Source of the DNA: Pseudomarimonas arenosa
Lineage (GTDB): Bacteria > Pseudomonadota > Gammaproteobacteria > Xanthomonadales > Xanthomonadaceae
Assembly (NCBI RefSeq): GCF_014841215.1
Contig: NZ_JACYTR010000009.1
Location: 62,001 to 126,000, forward strand
Direction of reading: 5' to 3'
DNA length: 64,000 nt
This document shows positions 30,145-39,095 of this stretch, piece by piece. A program made the translations under genes and the position numbers. Positions within the stretch are counted from its first letter, which is position 1. Each line of letters opens with the position of its first letter. The notes beneath the pieces are model-generated. The model saw only the letters and a list, made by a program, of their open reading frames with translations. It was not told where the DNA came from and searched no databases.

Positions 30145-30258
30145 AAGCGGTGATACCTGAGCCCGCCGTTTCACCCACGGTCCGCGGGCTTGGGGGATCG
30201 GCCGGAACGGCGTAGGATCGAGCTTCGCACCCTCGGGGGAGGGTTGGGAGAACGCACG

Positions 30259-31968
30259 ATGCAGACGCCGTTTTGCGCCCTGGCGCGCAGTGTGGTGATA
30301 CTCCTGCTGGCTGGCTTGCCGGCGATCGGGCTCGCTCAGACCACGCCGCGGCCGGTACTCAGCCTGGCGGTCGATCGTGGCGTCGCAGAAGAGGGCAGCA
30401 CGCGCCCGGTGCGCGTCGATCTGTCGCTCGATCAGCCGGCGCCTTCCGGCGGCGTCTGTATCGACGTCGATCTGGCGGGCGGCAGCGCCCGGCCCGGTGA
30501 GGATTTCGTACTTAACAGTCAGATACCCAGAATTCCGGAGGGTGCGCGGAACGCCTTTGTCGAGATTCGGATCATTGACGACAACGTGGCCGAGCAGGAC
30601 GAAACCCTGCGTATTCGAATCGCCCAGTCCGACTGTTATGAGGTCGGCATGCCAGGCGAATTCACCTTGCTGATCCGCGACGATGATGATGATCCGGGGG
30701 CCTTGGCCGATCGTATGCGCGCGCTGCTCGATTCCGTCGGGGATCCGTTGCTGGCCTCGCAAATCGATTCGCTGGGCCGACTGTGTGCCACCGATCGCCC
30801 ACCGCCGGGCAGCGAACTGGATCGGCGTTGCCAGCTGCTGCGTCTGGCACTGCGCGACCCGTCGGCGGCGCAGCAATTGATTGCCAGTCTGCGCGGCGTG
30901 GTCAGCGAAGAGTTCTCCAGTCAGCGCCGTGGCTTCCGCATGTTGGCCGGCACCCAGCTTGGTGCGGTGGGGCGGCGTCTGGAGGCAGTGCGTAGCGGCG
31001 GCGGTGCTGGACTGGCCTTGGTCGACTCCGGTCTGCAGACCCGCCACGGCTTCCTGCCGCTGGCTGCGGCCGCCGAAGATGATGAACTGCTCGGTCGCGG
31101 TATCGGCGTCTTTGCCAGCATCATCGTGGGGCGCGGCGAGCGCGATTCAACCGATCTTGAAAGCGGCTACGGCAGCGATTCCGACACCCTGTTTGCCGGC
31201 GTCGACAAGCGTTTCGGCGCTCACTGGGTGGCCGGTCTGGCGTATTCGCGTACCGCCCTGGATATCGATCTGGAGGGCGACTCGGGTCAGCTGGAACTCG
31301 ACCAGAATACCTTGGTCGCCTATCTCAGTCGTAGCTTCGAGCGCGGTTGGATCGATGGCAGCCTGGGCTTTGGACGGGGCGAGATCGTGCAGACGCGCGT
31401 CGCCAGCTTCTCAGGCAGCACCGACGAAGAGAACTTCGACAATCGCGACGTGCTGCGCGCCGCGCCCGACGTCGACCTGTTCACCGCTACCGTGTCGGGT
31501 GGCTATGACTGGCAGTATCGAAATGCCAGCTTCGGCCCGCGTCTGGCGATTGAGTATGCCGAGCTGGAAGTCGATCGTTTCGCCGAAACTGCGGTCGAGG
31601 GATCTGATGCATTCGCAGTGGAACTGGATGCTCAGGAGATCCAGTCCTTCATCGGTCGATTGGGATTCGGCGCGCAATGGGCCGTCTCAACCCGCAATGG
31701 CATCCTGCTGCCGCAGTTGGAAGCGTCCTGGGTGCACCAGTTTGAGGATACCTCGGAATCCCTGCGTGGGCGCTTCGTCAACGATCCGCAGTCGCTGGAC
31801 TTTCTGCTGCCGACGTCGACCATTGACGCCGACTACGGCGAAGCATCGGCATCGCTGGCGATGCAGTTCACCGGCGGCTGGTCGGCGTTTCTCAGCTATC
31901 GACGGTTGTTCGGACTGGCCGATACCGAACAGGCGTACTGGAGTCTGGGTGCTCGGATTGAGTTTTAA
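30259..31968 (+). CDS. Autotransporter with Calx-beta-like region
   Basis: This is a 569-residue outer-membrane protein. A signal peptide (about 1-26, ending AIGLA) precedes a Calx-beta-like domain (about 30-140) with GSTRPVRVDLSLDQPAP, ARPGEDF, and IRIIDDNVAEQDETLRIRI ending in DDDDD. A short alpha-helical linker (about 145-245) leads into a 12-strand-type autotransporter barrel (about 290-569). The barrel ends in the aromatic terminus SLGARIEF expected for BamA recognition. The passenger is only the Calx-beta domain plus linker, small for an autotransporter. ATG 30259 has GGGAG upstream. The surface-exposed role is unknown. Confidence 0.85.
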   Translation: MQTPFCALARSVVILLLAGLPAIGLAQTTPRPVLSLAVDRGVAEEGSTRPVRVDLSLDQPAPSGGVCIDVDLAGGSARPGEDFVLNSQIPRIPEGARNAFVEIRIIDDNVAEQDETLRIRIAQSDCYEVGMPGEFTLLIRDDDDDPGALADRMRALLDSVGDPLLASQIDSLGRLCATDRPPPGSELDRRCQLLRLALRDPSAAQQLIASLRGVVSEEFSSQRRGFRMLAGTQLGAVGRRLEAVRSGGGAGLALVDSGLQTRHGFLPLAAAAEDDELLGRGIGVFASIIVGRGERDSTDLESGYGSDSDTLFAGVDKRFGAHWVAGLAYSRTALDIDLEGDSGQLELDQNTLVAYLSRSFERGWIDGSLGFGRGEIVQTRVASFSGSTDEENFDNRDVLRAAPDVDLFTATVSGGYDWQYRNASFGPRLAIEYAELEVDRFAETAVEGSDAFAVELDAQEIQSFIGRLGFGAQWAVSTRNGILLPQLEASWVHQFEDTSESLRGRFVNDPQSLDFLLPTSTIDADYGEASASLAMQFTGGWSAFLSYRRLFGLADTEQAYWSLGARIEF

Positions 31969-31995
31969 GCCAGACGCCCAGGTGAAATGGCATGT

Positions 31996-32066
31996 ATAGG
32001 GTGCGTCTTGGGCGCACCACCGTGCATCGGTCAAGATCGTAACGGTGCGCCCAAGACGCACCCTAT
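31996..32066. repeat. Perfect 23-bp inverted repeat between convergent genes
   Basis: Arms 31996-32018 and 32044-32066 are perfectly complementary (outer bases ATAGGGTGCG/CGCACCCTAT) around a 25-nt centre. Each arm also contains its own small inverted repeat, GGTGCG...CGCACC. ATGGCAT occurs at both edges (31987-31993 and 32065-32071), the second overlapping the right arm by 2 bp. The structure lies between the convergent autotransporter and fadD genes and could act as a bidirectional terminator. The nested symmetry and flanking direct repeats also suggest a small mobile repeat. Confidence 0.75.
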
Positions 32067-32087
32067 GGCATCGCCAGCGGTCTCGAA

Positions 32088-33767
32088 TTACCCTCGCTTC
32101 AACTCGGCATCACGCAACTCGCGGCGCAAGATCTTGCCGACATTGGTCTTTGGTAGCTCATCGCGAAATTCGATGTGCTTGGGCTTCTTGTAGCCGGTCA
32201 GGTGCTCGGCCAGATAGCTCTTGACCGTGTCGATGCTCAGGTTCGGGTCCTTCTTCACGACGAACAGTTTCACTGCCTCGCCGCATGATTTGTCGGGAAT
32301 GCCGATCGCAGCCGCCTCCAGCACACCCGGGCAGCCGGCCGCTACCGCTTCGATCTCATTCGGGTACACATTGAAGCCCGAGACCAGGATCATGTCTTTC
32401 TTGCGGTCGACGATCTTCAGATAGCCGCGTTCGTCGATGACGCCGACGTCGCCAGTCTTGAAGAAGCCGTCGGCGGTCATCGAGTTGGCGGTTTCATCCG
32501 GTCGCTGCCAATAGCCGGCCATCATCTGCGGACTCTTCAGGGCAATTTCGCCCGGCTGACCGAACTCGACATCGTTGCCGTCATCGTCCAGCAAGCGCAC
32601 CTCGGCGTTCGGCATGGGCATGCCGATGGTGCCGGTGTAGGTGTCGGAATCGGTCGGATTGCAGGTGATACCCGAGGAGGATTCGCTCAGGCCATAGCCC
32701 TCGACCACCGGGCAGCCGGTCAGCTCAAGCCAGCGCTTGGCCACCGGCTCTTGAATCGCCGTGCCGCCGCCGTTCGAGATCAGCAGCTCGGAGAAGTCCA
32801 GTTCGCTGGCCTTGGGGTGATTGGCGACCGCGTTGAACAGGGTGTTAACCGCCGGGAACACATTGATCTTGTAGGGCTTGATGGTGTCGATCAAGCCACC
32901 GATATCACGCGGATTCGGAATCAGTATGTTAAGCGCGCCGGTGCGCATGCCCAGCAGGCCGCAAGTGACAAAGGCAAACACATGATAGAGCGGCAAGGCG
33001 CAGACAATGGTCAGTTGGCCGCTCATCGGGCGTCGCTTCAGGCCAGGCTGCATCCAGGCTTCCGATGCCAGCAGCGCGGCAATCAATGAGCTGTGCAACA
33101 GGACGGCGCCCTTGGCGACGCCGGTGGTGCCTCCGGTGTACTGCAGCACCGCGATGTCGTCTGGCTTCAATTCAACTTTGCTGAGTGGCTGCCCGCTGCC
33201 TTGTGAAAGGGCCGAGCCGAAACGCACGTGACCGGGTATCGAATAAGCGGGCACCAGCTTCTTGATCCGTCGCACGGCAAAGTTGGTGATAGCCCCCTTG
33301 GGAAAGCCGAGCAGATCGCCGACGCCGGTCACCACTACCAGGTCCAGCGGCTGATCGGCTTTCTGCACGGTCTCGGCGAAGTTCTCCAGTACCACGATGG
33401 CGCGGGCTCCACTGTCCTGCAGCTGATGGCGCAGCTCACGTGCGGTATACAGTGGGTTGACGTTGACCAAGACCAGACCGGCGCGCAGTACCGCCGCGGC
33501 TACCACCGGATATTGCAGGACATTCGGCAACATCACCGCGACACGATCACCGCGTTGCAGGCCGCGACTTTGCAGGAAAGCGGCGAAACGGGTGGAAAGC
33601 TGGTCGAGCTGGTCGAAGCTCAGACGTCGTCCCATGCAGATGTAGGCAGGCTGATGGCGGTAGCGGTGAAAGCTTTCTTCGAGCAGTTCGACCACCGACC
33701 GGTACTGATCTTCCGCCACCGTGGCCGGTACGCCCGCCGGGTAATGCTTGAGCCAGATCTTTTCCAC
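32088..33767 (-). CDS. fadD: Long-chain fatty acid-CoA ligase (FadD type)
   Basis: This 559-residue adenylate-forming enzyme activates fatty acids to acyl-CoA. The AMP-binding P-loop is LQYTGGTTGVAKGA. Further motifs are EGYGLSESSSGITCNP, the ATPase hinge segment FFKTGDVGVIDERGYLKIVDRKKDMILVSGFNVYPNEIEAV, and a C-terminal Lys in LPKTNVGKILRRELR. The first residues MEKIWLKHYPAGVPATV match the conserved FadD start, here a GTG with AGGGGGAAG upstream. Together with ETF-QO at 5.2 kb it supports beta-oxidation. Symbol is by closest family; paralogues are common. Confidence 0.92.
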   Translation of the reverse strand: MEKIWLKHYPAGVPATVAEDQYRSVVELLEESFHRYRHQPAYICMGRRLSFDQLDQLSTRFAAFLQSRGLQRGDRVAVMLPNVLQYPVVAAAVLRAGLVLVNVNPLYTARELRHQLQDSGARAIVVLENFAETVQKADQPLDLVVVTGVGDLLGFPKGAITNFAVRRIKKLVPAYSIPGHVRFGSALSQGSGQPLSKVELKPDDIAVLQYTGGTTGVAKGAVLLHSSLIAALLASEAWMQPGLKRRPMSGQLTIVCALPLYHVFAFVTCGLLGMRTGALNILIPNPRDIGGLIDTIKPYKINVFPAVNTLFNAVANHPKASELDFSELLISNGGGTAIQEPVAKRWLELTGCPVVEGYGLSESSSGITCNPTDSDTYTGTIGMPMPNAEVRLLDDDGNDVEFGQPGEIALKSPQMMAGYWQRPDETANSMTADGFFKTGDVGVIDERGYLKIVDRKKDMILVSGFNVYPNEIEAVAAGCPGVLEAAAIGIPDKSCGEAVKLFVVKKDPNLSIDTVKSYLAEHLTGYKKPKHIEFRDELPKTNVGKILRRELRDAELKRG

Positions 33768-33985
33768 GGCTTCCCCCTGTTGGCTGATGCGCCGGGCCCA
33801 GCGACCCGGCGAGCAGTACCAAAACTACCGGTTGCCGTGGAATAGCGCCAGCGTTGGCGGGCGCCTGCCCCTGAGTGCCGACCTGTGGAACCTCTCAGCC
33901 TATGCGGGAGGTGCTGTTTGTCGCGCCGACTGCTACGCTCAACTATCGGTCTGATCGACGGCAGCCGATCACACGGAGCCCGGGT

Positions 33986-35821
33986 GTGCTGAGAATAAAC
34001 AGCCTACGTGCAAAGTTTCTCTGGCTCACCTTGCCGGTCATGCTGCTGCTGGCGGCGGTCATTATCGGTGCGCTGGCGCGCCAACGGTCCAATGAGCTGA
34101 GTCAGCTGCATGCGGCCGAACTGCAGCAGTATCTGCTGAGTGATGCGCGCCTCTTGTCCCTGCCGCTGTGGAATCTCGACCTGGCCTCGGCTGAGGTGGT
34201 GCTGGAGCAGTCGCTGCGCGGCGGCCGGATCGAATGCGCGCAATTGACGCACGTGCTCGGGCGGGATCGTCCACTGCAGGCAGGAGACTGTGCCGGCGCC
34301 GATCTTGAGTGGGTCGAGGTGGATGTGGCCGGGCCCCCGGGCGAGACGCCAGTCGGTCGTCTGCATCTGGCGGTGGCCGAGCGACTGGGCACGTGGAGCC
34401 TGCTGCGTGAAATGGAGCCGCAGCTGTGGATGCTCGGCGGTCTGCTGATCGCTCTGATCGCCTGCGTGATGCTGGCGTTCCGCTGGCTGATCATCACCCC
34501 GCTGCGCCGTGCCGAGCATTCGGTGCGCGCCTATCGCGAGAGGCGCCAGTATCTTCCCGTCACGCATGCCGCGCACGACGAACTCGGGGCATTCATTCGC
34601 GAGTTCAATGCCGGTCTGGAGCGACAACAGACCGCCGAGCGCGACCTCAATGCACAACTGTTACTGCACTCCACTCTTAACGCATTGTTGCCGCTTCCGC
34701 TAGTGGTGGTCGATCCGCAGCAGCAGATTGCCGAGCGCAACTCGGCCTTCATTCAGACCTTCGGGCCGCGCGCCAGCTCACCTGGACAACGGCTGATCGA
34801 AAGTCTGTCCTGTCCGGCCTTGGCATCCTTGATGGCACCCAGTCACGAAGGCGCTGCAGAGGAAATTGAGATTACCCAGGGCGAGCGCTGTCGGGCCTTT
34901 ATCGTGCACTCGGCACGCCTGCCGGCGGAATGCGGCGGCGGCTGGCTGCTGGTGTTTCAGGACATCAGCAGTCGCATCGAGAACAACCGTAGATTGGCCG
35001 CTGCCTATCAGGACACGCAGCGAGCGCTGGATGAGCTGCAGCACGCGCAGGACAGCCTGCTGCGTGCAGAGAAGCTGGCAGCACTCGGGCAGGTGGTGGC
35101 CGGTATTGCACATGAGGTGAACACGCCAGTGGGCAGTAGCCTGACGGTGGCCAGCGCGCTATCCGACAAATTGATCGATTTTCGTCAGGCCTTGCATGAA
35201 GGCGGCCTGCGCCGCTCTACCTTGGATCGCTTCGTTGCCGAGGTGGATGAAGGCTGTCAACTGATGCTGAAGGGATTGCAACGCGCAGCGGCTCAGATCG
35301 CCCGCTTCAAACAGGTCGCCGCTGATCAGACCTCGTCGCAGCGGCGCGAGTTTGACTTGCAGGAAACGATCGAAGAAGTGATCAGCGTGCTGCGGCCCAG
35401 TCTGCGCCGAACCTCGATCCAGATTGAGTTGGCGATTCCCGCTGATATCGTGATGGACAGCTACCCCGGACCTCTTGGTGGCGTGGTCACCAACCTGTTC
35501 ACCAACGCGGTCAATCACGCGTTCGAGGATCGCAGCCATGGATTGCTGCGCATCGAGGGTGGGCGCAGCGCTGAGGACAGCATTGAATTGCGCTTCATTG
35601 ACGATGGCAACGGCATTCCGGAGCAGCATCAATCGCGAATCTTTGACCCATTCTTCACAACTAAGTTGGGCCGAGGGGGTACCGGACTGGGCCTGAATTT
35701 GGTCTACACTACGGTGACAACGGTGTTGGGCGGCACAATTGCGGTAAGCAGCGAACTTGGCAAGGGCAGCTGCTTTACCATCACCATACCGCGCGTGGCG
35801 CCGTTGCCGAGCTCGGACTAG
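33986..35821 (+). CDS. Membrane histidine kinase paired with a c-di-GMP response regulator
   Basis: This 611-residue sensor kinase has a transmembrane helix at about 10-30, a periplasmic loop (about 31-155), a second helix (about 158-178), HAMP (about 179-235), a PAS-like region (about 245-340), and a coiled coil. The phospho-acceptor segment LAALGQVVAGIAHEVNTPVGSS carries His376. The ATPase domain shows NLFTNAVNHAF (N box), DDGNGIP (G1), FDPFFTTK and GGTGLGLNLVY (G2). GTG 33986 is chosen because GGAG lies 8 nt upstream and the first helix then sits at the N-terminus. The regulator gene starts within 20 bp, so the two form a pair. The stimulus is unknown. Confidence 0.9.
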   Translation: MLRINSLRAKFLWLTLPVMLLLAAVIIGALARQRSNELSQLHAAELQQYLLSDARLLSLPLWNLDLASAEVVLEQSLRGGRIECAQLTHVLGRDRPLQAGDCAGADLEWVEVDVAGPPGETPVGRLHLAVAERLGTWSLLREMEPQLWMLGGLLIALIACVMLAFRWLIITPLRRAEHSVRAYRERRQYLPVTHAAHDELGAFIREFNAGLERQQTAERDLNAQLLLHSTLNALLPLPLVVVDPQQQIAERNSAFIQTFGPRASSPGQRLIESLSCPALASLMAPSHEGAAEEIEITQGERCRAFIVHSARLPAECGGGWLLVFQDISSRIENNRRLAAAYQDTQRALDELQHAQDSLLRAEKLAALGQVVAGIAHEVNTPVGSSLTVASALSDKLIDFRQALHEGGLRRSTLDRFVAEVDEGCQLMLKGLQRAAAQIARFKQVAADQTSSQRREFDLQETIEEVISVLRPSLRRTSIQIELAIPADIVMDSYPGPLGGVVTNLFTNAVNHAFEDRSHGLLRIEGGRSAEDSIELRFIDDGNGIPEQHQSRIFDPFFTTKLGRGGTGLGLNLVYTTVTTVLGGTIAVSSELGKGSCFTITIPRVAPLPSSD

Positions 35822-35838
35822 AGGGGAACGTGGCGCCC

Positions 35839-38046
35839 ATGCATGACGAGGATCTGCTGGAGTTTGCCGACGAAGTCGAAGTCGCTCCCGCGCGCCTGGC
35901 CGAAGCCGAGCCCTGGCCCATACTGATTGTTGACGACGACGAAGAGATTCATCGCGCCACGGTGTTTGCGCTGCGCGGCGTCACCTTGTTTGATCGACCG
36001 CTGGAGTTCGACTCGGCGATGACGGCCGAAGAGGCGCGGCAGAAGTTGCGCAACAAGCGCTACAGCTGTGTGCTGTTGGACGTGGTGATGGAAGCCGATG
36101 ATGCCGGCCTCAGGCTGGTCGGGTTCATTCGTGAAACCCTGTGTGATGAAGCCGTGCGCATCGTACTGCGAACCGGACAGCCGGGTTATGCGCCTGAGCT
36201 TGAGGTGGTGCAGAAGTACGATATCAATGACTACAAGTCGAAGTCCGAGTTGACCTCGACCCGACTGATTACCGCGCTGGCATCGGCGCTGCGTTCCTAT
36301 CAGCAGATCTGCACCATCGAGGCGAGTCGCCGCGGTCTGGAAGAGATTGTTGGCGCTGCGTCCAACCTGATGGCGGTGCAGGCGGTGGAGCGCTTCTCTG
36401 CCGGTGTGCTGATTCAGATCTGCTCGCTGCTGCATGTGCCGGAGGACGGCGTGCTGTGCGCGCAGTCAGGGGGCCTGCCGGAAGAGCCGGCCACGGTGGT
36501 CGCAGCCTCGGGACGATTCGCTGATTTCCGTGGTCGTGCCGTGGCTGAACTGGGCGTCAGTGTTCTGCACGACGATATAGAGAAGGTGCTGCGCGAGCAG
36601 CGCAATATGTTCGAGCCCGATCGCACCGTGCTCTACATCTGCTCGCCGCGCGGCGAGCGCCTGGCGGTGCATATCACCACCCGTCGTCCACTGAGCGAGC
36701 TCGATCGCAAACTGCTGGAGGTGTTCTCGATCAATATCGCTGTCGGTTTCGACAATGCGCATCTGTTCGAGGCGCTGGAGGACCTGGCCTACTGGGATCG
36801 TCTGACCCGCCTGCCCAATCGAGCTGCCTTCGAGCGCGAGATCGAACGTCGCGTCAGCGAGCACGATTCGTTTCATGTGGTGGTGGCCGACATCGACAAC
36901 TTTCAGGCGGTCAACGATGGCCTGGGCCACGAGGTGGGCGACCACACCTTGCGCGCGGCTGGGCGAATCTTGCGCGAAGTATTTGGCACCGACTGCTTCC
37001 TGGCCCGCACCTCGGCTGACACCTTCGCCATGGTCTACCTCGGCGGCGGCAGTGAGCTGGAGTCCGACCTGCGCAACCTGTCCAAGCGACTCGAACACAA
37101 TGTGAGTGTTGAGGGCAACGATATTCCGCTGACCTTGTCGGTGGGCGTGGCGATGTACCCCGATCATGGCGATCGCGCCAGCGCGGTGTTCCGCAATGCC
37201 GGCATCGCGCTGAAGCAGGCCAAGCAGGTCAGTCGCTCATCGTTCCAGTTCTTCGACAATCGCTTTGAGCGCGAGCTGCAGACCCGCCTGCAAACGATTC
37301 GTGAGCTGCGTTACTCGGTGGAGCGCAAGTGTCTGCGCTTGTACTACCAGCCGCAGGTGCGCTTGGCCTCGGGCGAAGTATTCGGCGTCGAAGCCCTGGT
37401 GCGCTGGCAGCGCACGCCGGGCGAACTGGTCTCGCCACTGCTGTTCATCCCGGCCGCCGAGGACTCGGGTCACATCGTCACCATCGGCGAATGGATCCTG
37501 CGCCAAAGCTGTATCCAGCAGCAGGTCTGGGCCAAGCGCTATGGCCGTGATCTGCGCATGGCAGTGAACGTGTCGATGCGGCAGCTGAAGGATCCGGATT
37601 TCCTCGGCATGGTGCGCGAGGTGGTGGCACAGACCTCGATCAATCCCCAGCATCTAGAGTTGGAAGTGACCGAAAGTCTGATGATGGAAGACACCCTTGG
37701 GCTCAGCGCGATTCTGCAGCAGGTGCGCGATATGGGCATTGGCGTGGCGATCGACGACTTCGGCACCGGCTATTCGTCCTTGAGTCACTTGCAGCGACTG
37801 CCGATCGACCGGCTGAAGATCGATCGTGCCTTCATCACAGGCCTGAACCAGAATGCCGAAGATCAGGTGATTGCTGCCCTGGTCATCAATATGGGGCATC
37901 TGCTGCATCTGCAGGTGATCGCCGAGGGCGTTGAGACCGCCGAGCAGCGCGATCGACTGCTGGCCATGGGCTGCGATGACGGGCAGGGATACTTCTTCGG
38001 CAAGCCGATGCCGGCTGACGAACTGGCGCGGCAATTGTTTGGATGA
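35839..38046 (+). CDS. Response regulator REC-DUF3369-GGDEF-EAL, predicted c-di-GMP phosphodiesterase
   Basis: This 735-residue regulator has four domains. REC (about 25-150) has Asp81 in CVLLDVVM. DUF3369 (about 160-315) follows. The GGDEF domain (about 325-485) has a degenerate signature: SADTF at 392-396 replaces GGDEF. The EAL domain (about 490-735) is intact, with EAL at 518-520, NVS, LEVTES, DDFGTGYSSL, KIDRAFI, AEGVET and GQGYFFGKPM. It should hydrolyse c-di-GMP, perhaps under GTP or REC control, and should not synthesise it. ATG 35839 is used; a GTG at 35830 is also possible (GAGGGG precedes). It is cotranscribed with the kinase upstream. Confidence 0.93.
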   Translation: MHDEDLLEFADEVEVAPARLAEAEPWPILIVDDDEEIHRATVFALRGVTLFDRPLEFDSAMTAEEARQKLRNKRYSCVLLDVVMEADDAGLRLVGFIRETLCDEAVRIVLRTGQPGYAPELEVVQKYDINDYKSKSELTSTRLITALASALRSYQQICTIEASRRGLEEIVGAASNLMAVQAVERFSAGVLIQICSLLHVPEDGVLCAQSGGLPEEPATVVAASGRFADFRGRAVAELGVSVLHDDIEKVLREQRNMFEPDRTVLYICSPRGERLAVHITTRRPLSELDRKLLEVFSINIAVGFDNAHLFEALEDLAYWDRLTRLPNRAAFEREIERRVSEHDSFHVVVADIDNFQAVNDGLGHEVGDHTLRAAGRILREVFGTDCFLARTSADTFAMVYLGGGSELESDLRNLSKRLEHNVSVEGNDIPLTLSVGVAMYPDHGDRASAVFRNAGIALKQAKQVSRSSFQFFDNRFERELQTRLQTIRELRYSVERKCLRLYYQPQVRLASGEVFGVEALVRWQRTPGELVSPLLFIPAAEDSGHIVTIGEWILRQSCIQQQVWAKRYGRDLRMAVNVSMRQLKDPDFLGMVREVVAQTSINPQHLELEVTESLMMEDTLGLSAILQQVRDMGIGVAIDDFGTGYSSLSHLQRLPIDRLKIDRAFITGLNQNAEDQVIAALVINMGHLLHLQVIAEGVETAEQRDRLLAMGCDDGQGYFFGKPMPADELARQLFG

Positions 38047-38060
38047 AATCCTTCCAGACT

Positions 38061-38077
38061 TGGTGCAAACTGCACCA
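38061..38077 (+). terminator. Hairpin after the response regulator, weak terminator candidate
   Basis: TGGTGCA-AAC-TGCACCA is a perfect 7-bp stem 14 nt after the stop, without a T-run. A second palindrome, GCAAAC-GA-GTTTGC, follows at 38100-38113. These lie in the 193-bp gap before the porin gene. Confidence 0.35.
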
Positions 38078-38239
38078 GGCGGGGGATGTTTAACGAATTG
38101 CAAACGAGTTTGCGGCGGGCCAAGATCGATCCGCCGGTCCACCGATCCGTGTCCGTCGGGGGTAGGGAGCAGGCCACCGAGCCGGGCGGATACAGGCACC
38201 ACCCAACTTAAACTGCCAGTCCAACCGTTAGGGGGAAGT

Positions 38240-38932
38240 ATGCGCAAGACCCTTTTGTTTCTCGCCCTTGCAGGCTTTGCCGGCAGCGCATCTGCTGGTT
38301 CTTTGACCTCCACCGTGACTGTCGCCTCTGACTACCTGTTTGATGGTGTCAGCCAAACGCAAGGTGATGACAACGGCGACTTCAATCCCGCCTTGCAGGT
38401 CAGTCTCGACTATGCCTGGGACAATGGATTGTATGTCGGTACCTGGGCCTCCAATGTCGATTTCGGCGATGACGATCCTGCAGACCTGGAGGTCGATTTC
38501 TACGGCGGCTACGCCGCTGAAACCGAAAGTGGCTTCGGCTGGAATGTCGGCTTTGCCCACTACACCTATGCCGGTGCGCCGTCCGAGGGCTATGACTACA
38601 CCGAGTTCACCGTCGGCGTCACGCTGACCTCGGGTACCGAGCTCTCGCTGTGGTATACCGATGACGATGACGTCTTCGCCGGCCAGGCCTATCGGGTGAA
38701 AGGCAAGCACAGCTTCGACCTGGGCAACGACTGGTCGCTGGATCTTGAAGGCACCTACACCGACAAGACCGATCTTGACGAGGATTTCTTCCACGGCCAG
38801 ATTGGTGTTTCTCATCCGCTGGGGCCGTTCAGTGCCTATCTCGGCTACTCCGATACCGACCTCGACGATACGCCGCAGGCCGACGGTCGATTCCTGTTCA
38901 CCCTGTCTGCAGACGTGACCTGGTTCGAATAG
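38240..38932 (+). CDS. TorF-family outer membrane porin-like protein
   Basis: This 230-residue protein has a signal peptide (MRKTLLFLALAGFAGSASA) and the TorF-family start SLTSTVTVASDYLFDGVSQTQGDDNGDFNPALQ. Alternating aromatic/acidic beta strands then run to a terminal WFE. It is predicted to form a small outer-membrane beta barrel. The mature chain is very acidic, with many Asp and Glu in loops. ATG 38240 has GGGGGAAG directly upstream; longer in-frame starts would overlap the previous gene. Substrate is unknown. Confidence 0.88.
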   Translation: MRKTLLFLALAGFAGSASAGSLTSTVTVASDYLFDGVSQTQGDDNGDFNPALQVSLDYAWDNGLYVGTWASNVDFGDDDPADLEVDFYGGYAAETESGFGWNVGFAHYTYAGAPSEGYDYTEFTVGVTLTSGTELSLWYTDDDDVFAGQAYRVKGKHSFDLGNDWSLDLEGTYTDKTDLDEDFFHGQIGVSHPLGPFSAYLGYSDTDLDDTPQADGRFLFTLSADVTWFE

Positions 38933-38957
38933 TCCGAACTGGGGCTCGCCGTTGATC

Positions 38958-38984
38958 GCACGCCCGGCCTCGCGCCGGGCGTGC
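38958..38984 (+). terminator. GC-rich hairpin after the porin gene
   Basis: GCACGCCCGGC (38958-38968), loop CTCGC, GCCGGGCGTGC (38974-38984) is a perfect 11-bp stem starting 25 nt after the porin stop. It lacks a T-run, so termination is plausible but not certain. Confidence 0.5.
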
Positions 38985-39095
38985 TGCGTCTGGCGCCAGT
39001 ATTCTCGCCCCGACTGAGCACCGCTGATCGCGGCTGTGCTGCTGGCTGTCGTTGCCGACTGGCGCGAATCGAGCCGGCAGCGCACACTTCGCGCC

